Below are positions 1-8,497 of a stretch of DNA of 13,197 bases, in pieces. A program made the translations under genes and the position numbers. The stretch is from CAZOIA01 sp964579675 (GTDB taxonomy: Bacteria > Planctomycetota > Phycisphaerae > UBA1845 > PWPN01), in NCBI GenBank assembly GCA_964579675.1, contig CAZOIA010000151.1, positions 1 through 13,197 on the forward strand, in the 5' to 3' direction. A model generated the notes under the pieces. It was not told where the DNA came from and ran no database searches. It saw only the letters and a program-made list of their open reading frames with translations. How positions within the stretch are numbered: the first letter of the stretch is position 1; each line of letters opens with the position of its first letter.

Positions 1-61
1 AAGCGACTGTCCTGGCGCACCGGGGTCTACAGGGCCAAGACACGGTACGGCAGGCCCGGGC

Positions 62-2104
62 TTACTCGATCAGCTCCAGCTCAAGGTAACCGCCGCGACG
101 GACGTCGAGGCTGGGATGGTTTTCGTCGGGGGCGAAGTCCCAGTTTTCCCGCGCGCTCTTCAAGGAACGGGCGGCCTCGGGAAGTGTGGACGGCTTGATG
201 GTGATCTCGAACCATCCCTCGTGCGATTCCAGCGTGCTGTTGAACCACCGCCCGCGGTACCGCCCGGGAACCAGGCCGGTCACGTGGGTGATGTCGAGCC
301 GGGCGATGAAGGACTCGTCCTTCGGCAGGCAGGTGAAGATGAACGCGTGGCGGGTACCGTCAGGCAGGGGGATGTGCCCGGTCTCCCAGCGTGAGACCCA
401 GGCATAAGCGGTATCGCCGTGGGATATGATCATCTCGGGATAGTGGTACTCGCTGCCGAACGGGCGGAACTCACCTTGCGTGAGGTTGTCGCGGTTGTTC
501 TCGTAGAAGCTGAACCAGTCCTTGAGGTTCTTGCGGCGTGATTCGTCCATTCTGGTCAGATCCATGGAGATCCCGGGCGGCCCGCACATCATCATCGCGG
601 AGAACGTTTTGCCCACGAAGTCACGGTCCTCGAATTCCTTCTCCGTCCAGGTCAGCGGATCGCACTTGGAGACCACGCCGCGGTTGAAGGGCCGATGCGA
701 GACTGCCAGCAGGCGGTTGCGGTCCCACTTGTGATCACAGTAGGTCGTGCCGAAGACGCTCGCGTGGCGCTTGCTCAAGAGGTTGGCGAAGGGGATCCGG
801 TACTCGACGATCGGATCCGGGTGCCCGAAGGTGAAGCCCTCGTAGCAGGCCCTCGTGAACTCGTCCAGGGCCGCTCCGAACTGGGCCGGGGCCCGGTCAT
901 GCGGGGCGTCGTTGCGATTATACACCGTGTCGAGGAAATCGACCCAAAAGCCATCCACGCCGAGGTCGTGGGCCATGGCCGCGAACCGTTCCTTGATGTG
1001 GGCCCGGGCGACGGGGCTTCGGGGATCGAGGTTGCGATCGTAGTCGTCCTCCGGCCACTTCGAGCGATGGTTCTTCATCATCGCGAACGATCTCGAGTTT
1101 GCCCCGATCCAGGTCGGCGCGACCCAGAGCTGCACCGCCATGCCCAACTCTTTGTGAATGCGGTCCACGAGCCCGGCGAGGTCGGGGAACTTCGACTCGC
1201 AGGGCGTGTAGTCGCCCCACTTGTTGTCCGAACTGAACCAGTTTTCGCACTCGCTCCAGCCGATGAAGATCAGGAAATTGCCGATCCCCATGTCGCGGGC
1301 GAGGACCGCATTGTCCCACACGACCTTCCCGTCGATCTTGTCGCCAAAGGCATACCACGTGCTGTAATACGGTCGCCAGGCGTGCTCGGCGATGGGCCGG
1401 GGCGCGTAGCCGCTGACCGTATCGACCGCGTCCGCATAAGCCCGGGCCGAGTCAAACCAGGAATCGCCCCGCGTGGAGACGAACACCGAATCGGTCAACT
1501 CGGTGCCTGTGAACCATCGGTCGCCTTCGTATTCGTTTCGGGCGACGGTGATACTGTAGTATTCCCCCTTCCGCCGGCCGGTGATCCGGTAGGTGCCCGC
1601 CTGATCCATCGGGCCCACCGCCAGGGCGTTGTTGCCGTAGTGATCGCATGCCATCATGAACGGAATGCCGGCGTTGGGTCGAATGTCCAGGGCCGCGTCA
1701 ATCTGCGGTGCCTGCCGGAAGATCGAAGGCCCCTCGGGCACCCGGGTGTCGAATACGGACGCCACGCGGCCCAGGGCCGTCCGACACTCGTAGGAATAGT
1801 CCGTCACACGGATGATCTGCCCGTCATTTCGCGTGAGCTTCACCGTCCAGAAGCCATGCTTCTTCAACTGGCTGCGCTCCAGCGACAGCCGGTAACCGCC
1901 GGTGGAGGTCGCTTCCCGGCCCGGCCCAAGAGGTCCGGTGGTCCGGGTCTGCCAATCGCCGATGGGGGGATCGGCCGCGATTCTCAGCTCGCACGTGGCC
2001 GGGCCTTCCACGAACGTAATCGTACCCCCACGCGGCTGCACGCACCCCACCAGGGCAACAACAGCCACCAAAGGAACACTTGCCTTCATTCCTCTTAACA
2101 TCAT
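62..2104 (-). CDS. GH36-like (clan GH-D) glycoside hydrolase, predicted lipoprotein
   Basis: A 680-residue protein, probably an exported alpha-galactosidase-type enzyme. I start it at ATG 2104, not at the longer open frame (2257), because AGGAGG at 2112-2117 lies 7 nt upstream and translation then opens with a lipoprotein signal: basic n-region, hydrophobic stretch and lipobox LVGC with Cys21. Residues about 25-240 look like a beta-rich N-terminal domain. A (beta/alpha)8-type region follows from about 242, with LWVAP (326-330), NLDPRSP and GVDGFWVDF. By analogy with GH36 and its clan relatives, Asp389 in WVDF is the likely nucleophile; Asp457 or Asp461, about 70 residues on, are candidates for the acid/base. 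The C-terminus, from about 575, is beta-rich. GH36 often has K-x-D at the nucleophile strand; here it is W-V-D, so the exact family and substrate are uncertain. It could also be a divergent GH31-like enzyme. It lies 354 bp downstream of the NPCBM gene on the same strand and is probably part of the same glycan-degrading set. The 61 bp beyond its stop contain no clear gene. Confidence 0.82.
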   Translation of the reverse strand: MMLRGMKASVPLVAVVALVGCVQPRGGTITFVEGPATCELRIAADPPIGDWQTRTTGPLGPGREATSTGGYRLSLERSQLKKHGFWTVKLTRNDGQIIRVTDYSYECRTALGRVASVFDTRVPEGPSIFRQAPQIDAALDIRPNAGIPFMMACDHYGNNALAVGPMDQAGTYRITGRRKGEYYSITVARNEYEGDRWFTGTELTDSVFVSTRGDSWFDSARAYADAVDTVSGYAPRPIAEHAWRPYYSTWYAFGDKIDGKVVWDNAVLARDMGIGNFLIFIGWSECENWFSSDNKWGDYTPCESKFPDLAGLVDRIHKELGMAVQLWVAPTWIGANSRSFAMMKNHRSKWPEDDYDRNLDPRSPVARAHIKERFAAMAHDLGVDGFWVDFLDTVYNRNDAPHDRAPAQFGAALDEFTRACYEGFTFGHPDPIVEYRIPFANLLSKRHASVFGTTYCDHKWDRNRLLAVSHRPFNRGVVSKCDPLTWTEKEFEDRDFVGKTFSAMMMCGPPGISMDLTRMDESRRKNLKDWFSFYENNRDNLTQGEFRPFGSEYHYPEMIISHGDTAYAWVSRWETGHIPLPDGTRHAFIFTCLPKDESFIARLDITHVTGLVPGRYRGRWFNSTLESHEGWFEITIKPSTLPEAARSLKSARENWDFAPDENHPSLDVRRGGYLELELIE

Positions 2105-2458
2105 CACGACTCCTCCTGCAGCGTCGCCGAGAAACACATTCCCACGCCCGGGCGCAAGGATCGCAGAGCAAGAAAGGGCAATTCCCGCCATACCCTCTGC
2201 GCCCGCCGGTGCGTCAGGATACTCGATCCGTCCTATGGAATGGAAGGACTCAACCATGTGGCGATCCGCTTGACGTGTGGTCGGCCGAACGTACTGAGGG
2301 CGGACAGAGGCGTTTCGCCCCCGCGCTCTACTCTGCCGGTTCCATCTTCCGGTCGCAGCCCCAAGGAGCCGCGGGGTTCAGCCCGCACGGCGCACGGGAT
2401 CGGGCGGCCGCGCAGACTGGATTCTGCTGCCCTTTGGATGCCGCAATCGGCCCGTCAG
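2105..2458. other. Intergenic gap between two minus-strand hydrolase genes
   Basis: This stretch of 354 bp has no convincing gene. The open frame of the downstream gene runs 153 bp into it from the 2104 end, but that part lacks a Shine-Dalgarno site and precedes a clear lipoprotein signal, so it is read as non-coding. The only strong site is the AGGAGG at 2112-2117. A weak 5-bp hairpin (GCGGG/CCCGC, 2371-2386) lies about 75 nt after the upstream stop but has no T-tract. I could not find a good -35/-10 pair on the minus strand. The length suggests that the downstream gene may have its own promoter. Confidence 0.6.
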
Positions 2459-5400
2459 TCATGCGGGCTCGTACTCGGCCCGGATTGTGATCGGCCCGCG
2501 GATCGGTTCGATGCGGATGCAGTCCCTGGCCGAATCGAAGCTCTCGTAGGGCTGACCGTTGACGGTGACGGCCTGGATGGGTTTGCCCTGGGGGTGCCGG
2601 AGGCGGATCACGAGTTGCTTCGGCAGGCTCCGCGTGGGCGGGTGGATGACGGCTTCGACGAATCCCCGATCGACCGAGGAGGTGATGGTGTAGCTGACCT
2701 TGCCGAATCGTGTGGGAGCATTGCGGACGACGATCTGCATGCCGTCTTTGAGCCAGTTGTTCGTGACCAGCGGCGCGAGCCAGAGGTCGTCGCCCCGCTC
2801 CATCACGAGCATGAGCCGGGTCTGGGCGAGGAAATACCCGGTCTCGTGGGTCTTGTTCCAGGCGCCGATATTGTGGAAGTGCTCCCAGAACGAGAGGGTC
2901 TCCTTGCTGAGCAGCGAGGGGATGGTGTTGAAATAGGATCGGATAAAGGGCTTCACGTCGTCGCGGAGGGCGTAGATCTCGGCGATCCGGCAGTAATAGG
3001 GCTGGATCTTCGAGAACCCGCCCAGGCTGAAGAAGTCCTGTTGACTTCGCTCGGCGGGGTAGTCACCCATGCCGGAGTGGAGGAACCAGGCGTCCTCCAT
3101 GTGATCCGTGATCCATGCGACATCCTGCGTCTCGGGGTCAAGCACGCCCAGGGCGGCCAAGTGGTGGGCGCCGAGATCGACGTCGTAGCCCCAACTCCGG
3201 TTGGCATCTTCACCGGGGATGATGTCACCGATCCGGCCAAAGCAGTACAACATGCCGGGACAGGCGGGCACCCACGTCCCGTTTGCCAGCGGCAGCACGG
3301 GCGAGCGGGTCTGGACCCATCGAAAGGCTCGCCGAACGTTCTTGCCAAACTCATCGGCCTTGGCCAGGAGCGAGGGGGCATCGGGATGGTTGATGTCGGC
3401 CAGCGCCCGGGCTGCCTGGTCAAGCCCGGCGTAGTAGTGGGCCTCCTGGATGAATCGATAGGCGTACCGGTTCCAGTCCGCCGCTACACCGGGCGGCACC
3501 AGGCCGTATTCCGGCATCTTCTCACCCCGGGCGTCCAGGTGCCTGGTTTTCTCGCACTGCCGGGCGATCCAACTGCAGAGGCGGGCAACTTCGGGCCCGA
3601 CGCGACTCAGCCAATCCCGATCGCGAGTGCGGCCATAGTGCTCGGCCAGCGTCCAGAGATGCCAGCCCGTCCCCATGACCGTGTAGCCGGTGGTGAGGAA
3701 CCCGGCGGGGTTGTAGCGCTTGATGAAGAACTCCAGCGACCGACGCGCGAAGTCGTCGTGTCCCATCATGTCCATGCCGCGGATAACGGAATGGGCTTCG
3801 CTCTCCAGGGGGCCGTACCGATCGGAGGCGATCCACGCCGCGATGCGTTCACCCTCGTCCTCATTGCGAGCCGCCAGCAGGCAGTGCACCTGAGAAGCGC
3901 GGATGACATTGGTCAGCAGAGCATCAGGCAACTCGATCTGCATGGCAGGAGCGAGGATGCGCTGCCAATATGCCTCCACCTTCTGGAGCCACTTCAACCC
4001 CCCTCCCAGCAGCGCGTAGTCCTCCGGGCTGACCGGCCAGGCGGGGATGTAAACGAAGCAGCGTGCGGATTTCCCGGCGGGAAGGGTTCCGCTGAGGGTC
4101 AGGCCCGCGGGTCCGGTATCAGCTTCGAGAGGAGCCGCCTGGGTCATATCCACGAAGGCCAGGAGGCGTTCGCCCTTCCGTGCGATGACGCCCTTGTCCA
4201 CCTGTTGCAGATCGGCGAATTCATTGCTCTTGACGTTCGACAGCAGTCTGAGTGTCAAGGACGCCTCGGCGTCGCGCGGTCCGGTATTGTGCACGGTGAA
4301 CTCTGCAACGCACAGCGCACGCTTATGCAACCAGTTCGCCCCGGTGGGAATGGGCTCGTTGTCGTAGGGGGCGACGAAGGTCCATTCGAGGTAGGTGACG
4401 CCGTTTTCGTCCCGCATCGTCACCGGTACCGGCAGCCACCCGTCGTAGAGCTGGCGGGTGATCTGTTTGGATGCCCCGAAGCCAAACCGTGGCAGGAGCT
4501 TGCACGAGTAATCTCGGGGCTCGGGAACGGCCTGGTCGGGCGCCTCGTATACGTCGAACGTAATGGACCCATCGCGGTGGGCCACGAACTTGCGGTTATC
4601 GCAGGCCAGCGAGAGCAGCATGGGACCCTTGTCCTGGACGGGGTTGTGTACTTTCGCCCACGCCCGCCCGAAGGTCTGATCCGGCATCTCGCGGACGCGC
4701 TGGAGGACGGTTTTTTGGCTGGCGATTCGCCGGCGGTACTCGGCGGGGGTCATCGGCGAAGGGTCACGGATGACGAAAACGCCTGCGTGCGGAATGTAGA
4801 CACAACCACTGGCCAGCACATCTTCGACGGCCACGCCGAACGCTGCACCCGGCAATCGAAACCGAAGTACGGTGCGATCCGTTTTCCAGGGTCTCGGCTT
4901 GCAGTATCGGACTTCGAGCGGGAGCGGGCCCGACAGGTCCCACCCGCACCGCAGCGGCGAGCCCGAATCGTCCGGCGAAACGATGACCCCGTTGTACGCC
5001 TCGACGTGGCCGACCATCGGCCGGTCCTTAATCGGCAACGGCCGTTCCAACTCCACCCGCAGCCTGGCGGTGTCCCACGGTGAGATGGTCCAGGCGGACA
5101 GTCCCCTGAGCACGATCGGCTTCTCGCCGGCGGGGAATATCCAGCGGATCTTCTGAATACCGGCGCGGGCGTCCGGGTCTTGCACGTAGCTCACCCGGGC
5201 GGTCAACCGGTCCTGGCTTTTGGCGATCCTGGTCTGGAGGGGTTTGAAGTTCCCCTGCCAGGCAGACTCACCTTGCCAGTACTGCACCTGCACGCCGTCC
5301 AGCGGCGGCACGGATGCGGGATCTGCAAACCGCAGACCCAGCTTTCGGATTACCCGGCGTTCGACCCATTCCAGTCCAATGCACGCCAGCCCGTTGTCTG

Positions 5401-6124
5401 CCACCGGCACCCTGACTGTTCCGTCCGCGGCGGGCAGGACCTCCGTGGCAAGGAACACATCTTCAGCACGGAACTCTTCGGTTCGCTTGGCCCGGGCCCC
5501 GTCGGTCCGGTTTGGATCCCAGGTCACCAATCGCGCGAACGGGGCTGCGTCCAGCGCCCCCGCCGCCTCATCTCCGGACGCCGCCGGGTTCCGGATCAGT
5601 CGGGCATCCGCCCAGTTGGCACAATCATGACTGATTCCGTCGCCCGCGTCCGCGGCCACCAGCCGCAATTCCCGGCCTCGGTCAACCGGAATCCGCACCT
5701 CTCGCGGCTCGTCGTCGCCCGTCATCACGCCGGTCTCGAATCGCTTTTCGTCATCGACAAAGACGCTGAAGACGACACTGCCGAGCTTGCCCCCCTGCCA
5801 CTGGACGCCGACCTGGGCCTCGAATGTCCTGTACCTGCCGTTCAGTTCCACGTATATCTCGCCGTTAGCGTGATGACCCAACCCGCGCTCGTAATGCGTG
5901 TCCTTGATCCGCAGTCGAGCCGGCTCCCCACCGGGCGGAACGACCGCCGTGTTCATCCCCAGCGTGCCCCAGTCCTGCGCGGTGTAGATGATTCGATCGG
6001 CCGTTGCGTCCGAAATGTACTCGGCGTCGGGAACGTCCACGGCCACTGCCCTCCCGGCTAGAAACACTGTCGAAACGATAGCGGTGTCTGCCACCAGCAC
6101 GATGACGCGGTTTGTCCAGATCAT
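2459..6124 (-). CDS. Secreted NPCBM-domain six-hairpin-glycosidase-like protein
   Basis: A 1221-residue exported protein. I start it at ATG 6124: GGGAG (6131-6135) is 6 nt upstream, the ATG overlaps the upstream TGA as ATGA, and a signal peptide follows (basic start, hydrophobic core, likely cut after GRAVA, residue 28). Residues about 31-180 match the NPCBM pattern (novel putative carbohydrate-binding module): an N-terminal SDAT..W motif, GLGHHANGEIYVEL, a VGVQ..GGKLGSVVFSVFVD stretch and a terminal HDCANWADARL. Residues about 200-700 are mostly beta-rich with no family that I recognise. Residues about 705-1120 are helical with many aromatic residues and fit an (alpha/alpha)6 six-hairpin glycosidase fold. 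Notable motifs are GPLESEAH (from 772), a GLVPPGVAADW motif ending near 884 and HETGYF (1093-1098). A beta domain closes the protein. A role in hydrolysing or binding a complex glycan is inferred; I cannot assign a GH family. The start overlap implies translational coupling to the GH42-like gene. Confidence 0.85.
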   Translation of the reverse strand: MIWTNRVIVLVADTAIVSTVFLAGRAVAVDVPDAEYISDATADRIIYTAQDWGTLGMNTAVVPPGGEPARLRIKDTHYERGLGHHANGEIYVELNGRYRTFEAQVGVQWQGGKLGSVVFSVFVDDEKRFETGVMTGDDEPREVRIPVDRGRELRLVAADAGDGISHDCANWADARLIRNPAASGDEAAGALDAAPFARLVTWDPNRTDGARAKRTEEFRAEDVFLATEVLPAADGTVRVPVADNGLACIGLEWVERRVIRKLGLRFADPASVPPLDGVQVQYWQGESAWQGNFKPLQTRIAKSQDRLTARVSYVQDPDARAGIQKIRWIFPAGEKPIVLRGLSAWTISPWDTARLRVELERPLPIKDRPMVGHVEAYNGVIVSPDDSGSPLRCGWDLSGPLPLEVRYCKPRPWKTDRTVLRFRLPGAAFGVAVEDVLASGCVYIPHAGVFVIRDPSPMTPAEYRRRIASQKTVLQRVREMPDQTFGRAWAKVHNPVQDKGPMLLSLACDNRKFVAHRDGSITFDVYEAPDQAVPEPRDYSCKLLPRFGFGASKQITRQLYDGWLPVPVTMRDENGVTYLEWTFVAPYDNEPIPTGANWLHKRALCVAEFTVHNTGPRDAEASLTLRLLSNVKSNEFADLQQVDKGVIARKGERLLAFVDMTQAAPLEADTGPAGLTLSGTLPAGKSARCFVYIPAWPVSPEDYALLGGGLKWLQKVEAYWQRILAPAMQIELPDALLTNVIRASQVHCLLAARNEDEGERIAAWIASDRYGPLESEAHSVIRGMDMMGHDDFARRSLEFFIKRYNPAGFLTTGYTVMGTGWHLWTLAEHYGRTRDRDWLSRVGPEVARLCSWIARQCEKTRHLDARGEKMPEYGLVPPGVAADWNRYAYRFIQEAHYYAGLDQAARALADINHPDAPSLLAKADEFGKNVRRAFRWVQTRSPVLPLANGTWVPACPGMLYCFGRIGDIIPGEDANRSWGYDVDLGAHHLAALGVLDPETQDVAWITDHMEDAWFLHSGMGDYPAERSQQDFFSLGGFSKIQPYYCRIAEIYALRDDVKPFIRSYFNTIPSLLSKETLSFWEHFHNIGAWNKTHETGYFLAQTRLMLVMERGDDLWLAPLVTNNWLKDGMQIVVRNAPTRFGKVSYTITSSVDRGFVEAVIHPPTRSLPKQLVIRLRHPQGKPIQAVTVNGQPYESFDSARDCIRIEPIRGPITIRAEYEPA

Positions 6125-7989
6125 CTTGATCTCCCGGCAAGTCTGGTCTCGAGAATACACCGACCCGCCAGGGCCGTGTGATTAACCGTCCGCTCGCGGT
6201 CCGTTGTGTTGTAGGCCAGGATGCGGTGATCGAACAGCCCCGTCCAGACCTGATCGCGGGCGGTCAGCATGGTGATCTTACCGTCCTTGAGTCCCCGCTC
6301 GCCCAGCACGGCAGCGTAGGCCTGCTGAACCGCGGCCACCGCCGCATCGCCATCGGGCTGGCCCACCACGCGGGTAATGACCTCCTTGGCCATGTTACCC
6401 GTAAGCAGCGGCCTGGCCACGCCGTCAACCCCTACGAACTCGCCGACGGGCCTGGCCAGCGGCGCCTCCACGACCTGGATGATCGCGGCCAGATGACCGC
6501 GTCTGACTCGATTGCGAAGCTCGATCCACGTGGTGTCCTCGATCAGCGGGTCGCCCACGATCACAAGGACCGCGTACCGCTGGAGGATCCCATTGGCGAT
6601 GAGCCTTTCGTCAATCACGTCGAAGTCGGCGACGTCGCGGACGGCGTTGGCGCATTCCAGGAGCCCGTCAGGGTAAGGTTTGTCGATCCTCAGATAGTGA
6701 TCGGCCTCCGGAAAGAACAGGGCCACGTCCACCACCGCCGGTTTGCCGTCGAGCAGGCCGATGTTGTCCGTGTAGGCGCCGCCGGCGGCCTGGGGATTGC
6801 CCGGATAGTCAAAGTAGGCCGTCACCCCGGCGCAGGCGTCGGTGAAGATACGCTCAGCCATTCGCTCGGGCTTGAACGTCCCGGGCGGCTCGGTCAGAAA
6901 GTCCATGAAGCCATAGAACCGAGCGGGCGTAGCGACGCGCTTGACGTGGAAGTAGCTGACCGCTGCGTGCGTGGAGCGAATTGCCAGCCGCGGCACGTTT
7001 CTGAGAATGCGGCAAGCGGATGAGTAGCTGTGGCCCATCATGGCGGACTCATCTGCGTGCCCGAGCTTGACCTCGCAAGGCTTGTCCGGAAACGCCTCCT
7101 GAGCGATCCGGATGAAATCTCTCATACGCCGGGCCGATGCATTCTGATACCAGTATACGAAATCGAGAATCCGCCGCCGCTGTGGAGGCGTCAGCTTTCG
7201 CGGGTCCGGGTTCGACTTGAGCAGCTCCATGGGCGGGTAATCGATCTCGTCGGCGGTCCTGAACAACGTGCCCCACCGTTTGCTGATCTCCTCCAAGGTC
7301 CCCCATCGCCGGAGTTGCTCGATGCGGAAGTCAACCCGGGCGTACGCATCTCCGCACCACCACGCCACCTTCGCCCGGTCGTCTTTGCGAAGCCACTTCG
7401 TGTAGCCGGTGGGATAACCCAGCTCGCCGTATTCCGAGCAATCAGCCACATAGACCGCGCTGACGAGCTTATCGAGGCGGCCCCCCAAGCGCTCGTAGAA
7501 GCGCTCCACCAGCGTTGTCGTATAAGGCGCCCAGCCCGAGGGCTGCCGGCAGGTGGTGCCGTCTTCCATATTCGTATAGGGCACAAACCCCGGCTCCTCT
7601 TCGACCCAATCGGGGTAAAAATGAACCCACGGGTAAATCGCATAATCCATTTTCAGACGGCGGCAGGCACGGGCATTCGCGATGTACGGCGTGAAATTCG
7701 TCTTGCCCTTACCCGGCTCCACCACGTCAAACGTCGGGTAGTCCTCGACCCCCGTCATACCCATCTCGGACAGGGGCTCGGGATCGCGAAGCATCGGATC
7801 GAGACGCTTGGGCCTCTTCCCTTCCATCAACGCCTTGCGGTAACTGGTAATGGACAGGTTGCCGGTTTTGCGCGGGATGAGCGGCCGGTGGGGCGGACGG
7901 GCCTCCGCACCAGTCCCACCTGCCAACAGCAGCAGGACCGCCACGCTCAAAAGAATGCTACCAGTGGCACGAAGTAATGCCGATGCCAT
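6121..7989 (-). CDS. Secreted GH42-like (clan GH-A type) putative glycoside hydrolase
   Basis: A 622-residue protein from ATG 7989. The frame is open back to 8178, but the chosen ATG begins a good signal peptide: MASALLR, a Leu/Val-rich core at about 12-23, and a likely cut after AEA (residue 30). The Shine-Dalgarno site is poor (GAGGA about 12 nt away), so upstream GTG codons remain possible. The first 400 mature residues read like a TIM barrel of the beta-galactosidase superfamily. They include YAIYPWVHFYPDW, a strand-end VYVADCSEYGELGYP in which Glu186 or Glu189 could be the acid/base, and FYGFMDFLTEPPG with Glu367 as a candidate nucleophile. Residues about 415-520 resemble the Rossmann-like GH42 trimerisation domain (a P..VDVALFFPEADHYL strand, then YAVLVIVGDPLIED). 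Substrate is unknown, and similarity to known GH42 or GH14 enzymes is partial. It is the first gene of the minus-strand set, and its TGA overlaps the start of the next gene. Confidence 0.8.
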   Translation of the reverse strand: MASALLRATGSILLSVAVLLLLAGGTGAEARPPHRPLIPRKTGNLSITSYRKALMEGKRPKRLDPMLRDPEPLSEMGMTGVEDYPTFDVVEPGKGKTNFTPYIANARACRRLKMDYAIYPWVHFYPDWVEEEPGFVPYTNMEDGTTCRQPSGWAPYTTTLVERFYERLGGRLDKLVSAVYVADCSEYGELGYPTGYTKWLRKDDRAKVAWWCGDAYARVDFRIEQLRRWGTLEEISKRWGTLFRTADEIDYPPMELLKSNPDPRKLTPPQRRRILDFVYWYQNASARRMRDFIRIAQEAFPDKPCEVKLGHADESAMMGHSYSSACRILRNVPRLAIRSTHAAVSYFHVKRVATPARFYGFMDFLTEPPGTFKPERMAERIFTDACAGVTAYFDYPGNPQAAGGAYTDNIGLLDGKPAVVDVALFFPEADHYLRIDKPYPDGLLECANAVRDVADFDVIDERLIANGILQRYAVLVIVGDPLIEDTTWIELRNRVRRGHLAAIIQVVEAPLARPVGEFVGVDGVARPLLTGNMAKEVITRVVGQPDGDAAVAAVQQAYAAVLGERGLKDGKITMLTARDQVWTGLFDHRILAYNTTDRERTVNHTALAGRCILETRLAGRSR

Positions 7990-8107
7990 GGATTCGATCC
8001 ATCCTCGAACTGACACGGTTTGAGAAGCCTTCCTATTCTTCGTCACGCCCGCATCCTCCACCGGGCGGGAACGCTCAGCCGGGCGGTATTGTGGTCCCCT
8101 GGCCCAG

Positions 8108-8133
8108 CCGGGGCAACTGGCCGGCAGCCCCGG
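8108..8133. repeat. GC-rich inverted repeat (hairpin)
   Basis: CCGGGGC (8108-8114) pairs perfectly with GCCCCGG (8127-8133) across a 12-nt loop. It lies about 120 bp upstream of the GH42-like start and could form in that gene's leader RNA. No T-tract follows on either strand, so it is not an obvious intrinsic terminator. In DNA this rich in G and C, a chance origin is possible. Confidence 0.35.
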
Positions 8134-8460
8134 GCGTGGCTGACTCAGGCTCGCCGGTTTTCTTGCCCGGATAATCATAACTCCAAAGAGCCGTTGTTAT
8201 CGAGATCGGTCAATCTGGCTTCTGATGTCTGCGCCTTTGACGGTGATACGGTAGACCTCATGCCGACGATCCGAGAGAATCCTTGGCAGAGGAGCTGTCT
8301 TTACAGACGGCACTCGCATATTATGAGGCCGAAACAGGCGGGCAACTTCTGCACGCGGCGTTCTTATGGCAAACGTTGAATTGGCTCTTCTGCCGGAACC
8401 TCGCTATTGCACGTGCTTGGAATCCGGTAAATCGCACACCCCGAACGTGCGCCAAGTCGT

Positions 8461-8471
8461 CGGGTTACCCG
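8461..8471. promoter_or_regulatory. Palindrome CGGGTTACCCG, possible operator half of a pair
   Basis: A perfect 5-bp inverted repeat (CGGGT/ACCCG) around a single central base, 55 bp upstream of the ATG at 8527. It sits 12 bp before a second, longer palindrome (8484-8497). The position in the 5' region suits a repressor or activator site, but no regulator gene is visible in the window and function is inferred only from symmetry and location. Confidence 0.35.
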
Positions 8472-8483
8472 TTTCGATTGCGC

Positions 8484-8497
8484 CCCCTTCGAAGGGG
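8484..8497. promoter_or_regulatory. Perfect 14-bp palindrome upstream of the start at 8527
   Basis: CCCCTTCGAAGGGG is fully self-complementary. Flanking GCGC tetramers at 8480-8483 and 8502-8505 can extend the pairing with a 4-nt one-sided bulge. It ends 17 bp before the Shine-Dalgarno site GGAGG (8515-8519). It could be a DNA operator, or a leader hairpin next to the ribosome site. There is no T-tract, so a terminator is unlikely. Confidence 0.45.

Noticed and set aside
695..2098. 467-codon plus-strand open frame antisense to the GH36-like gene
   Set aside because: Composition is rich in Arg, Gly, Pro and Val with no motif, and the minus-strand frame has catalytic motifs, a lipobox and a ribosome site.
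2371..2386. Hairpin as terminator after the NPCBM gene
   Set aside because: The stem is only 5 bp, there is no T-tract on the minus strand, and it is about 75 nt from the stop codon.
2240..5083. 947-codon plus-strand open frame antisense to the NPCBM gene
   Set aside because: The opposite strand encodes a clear NPCBM domain and signal peptide; long antisense frames are expected in GC-rich coding DNA, and this product shows no recognisable domain.
6125..6160. 12-residue longer start for the NPCBM protein
   Set aside because: The ATG at 6124 has a good Shine-Dalgarno site, starts the signal peptide and gives the usual ATGA overlap.
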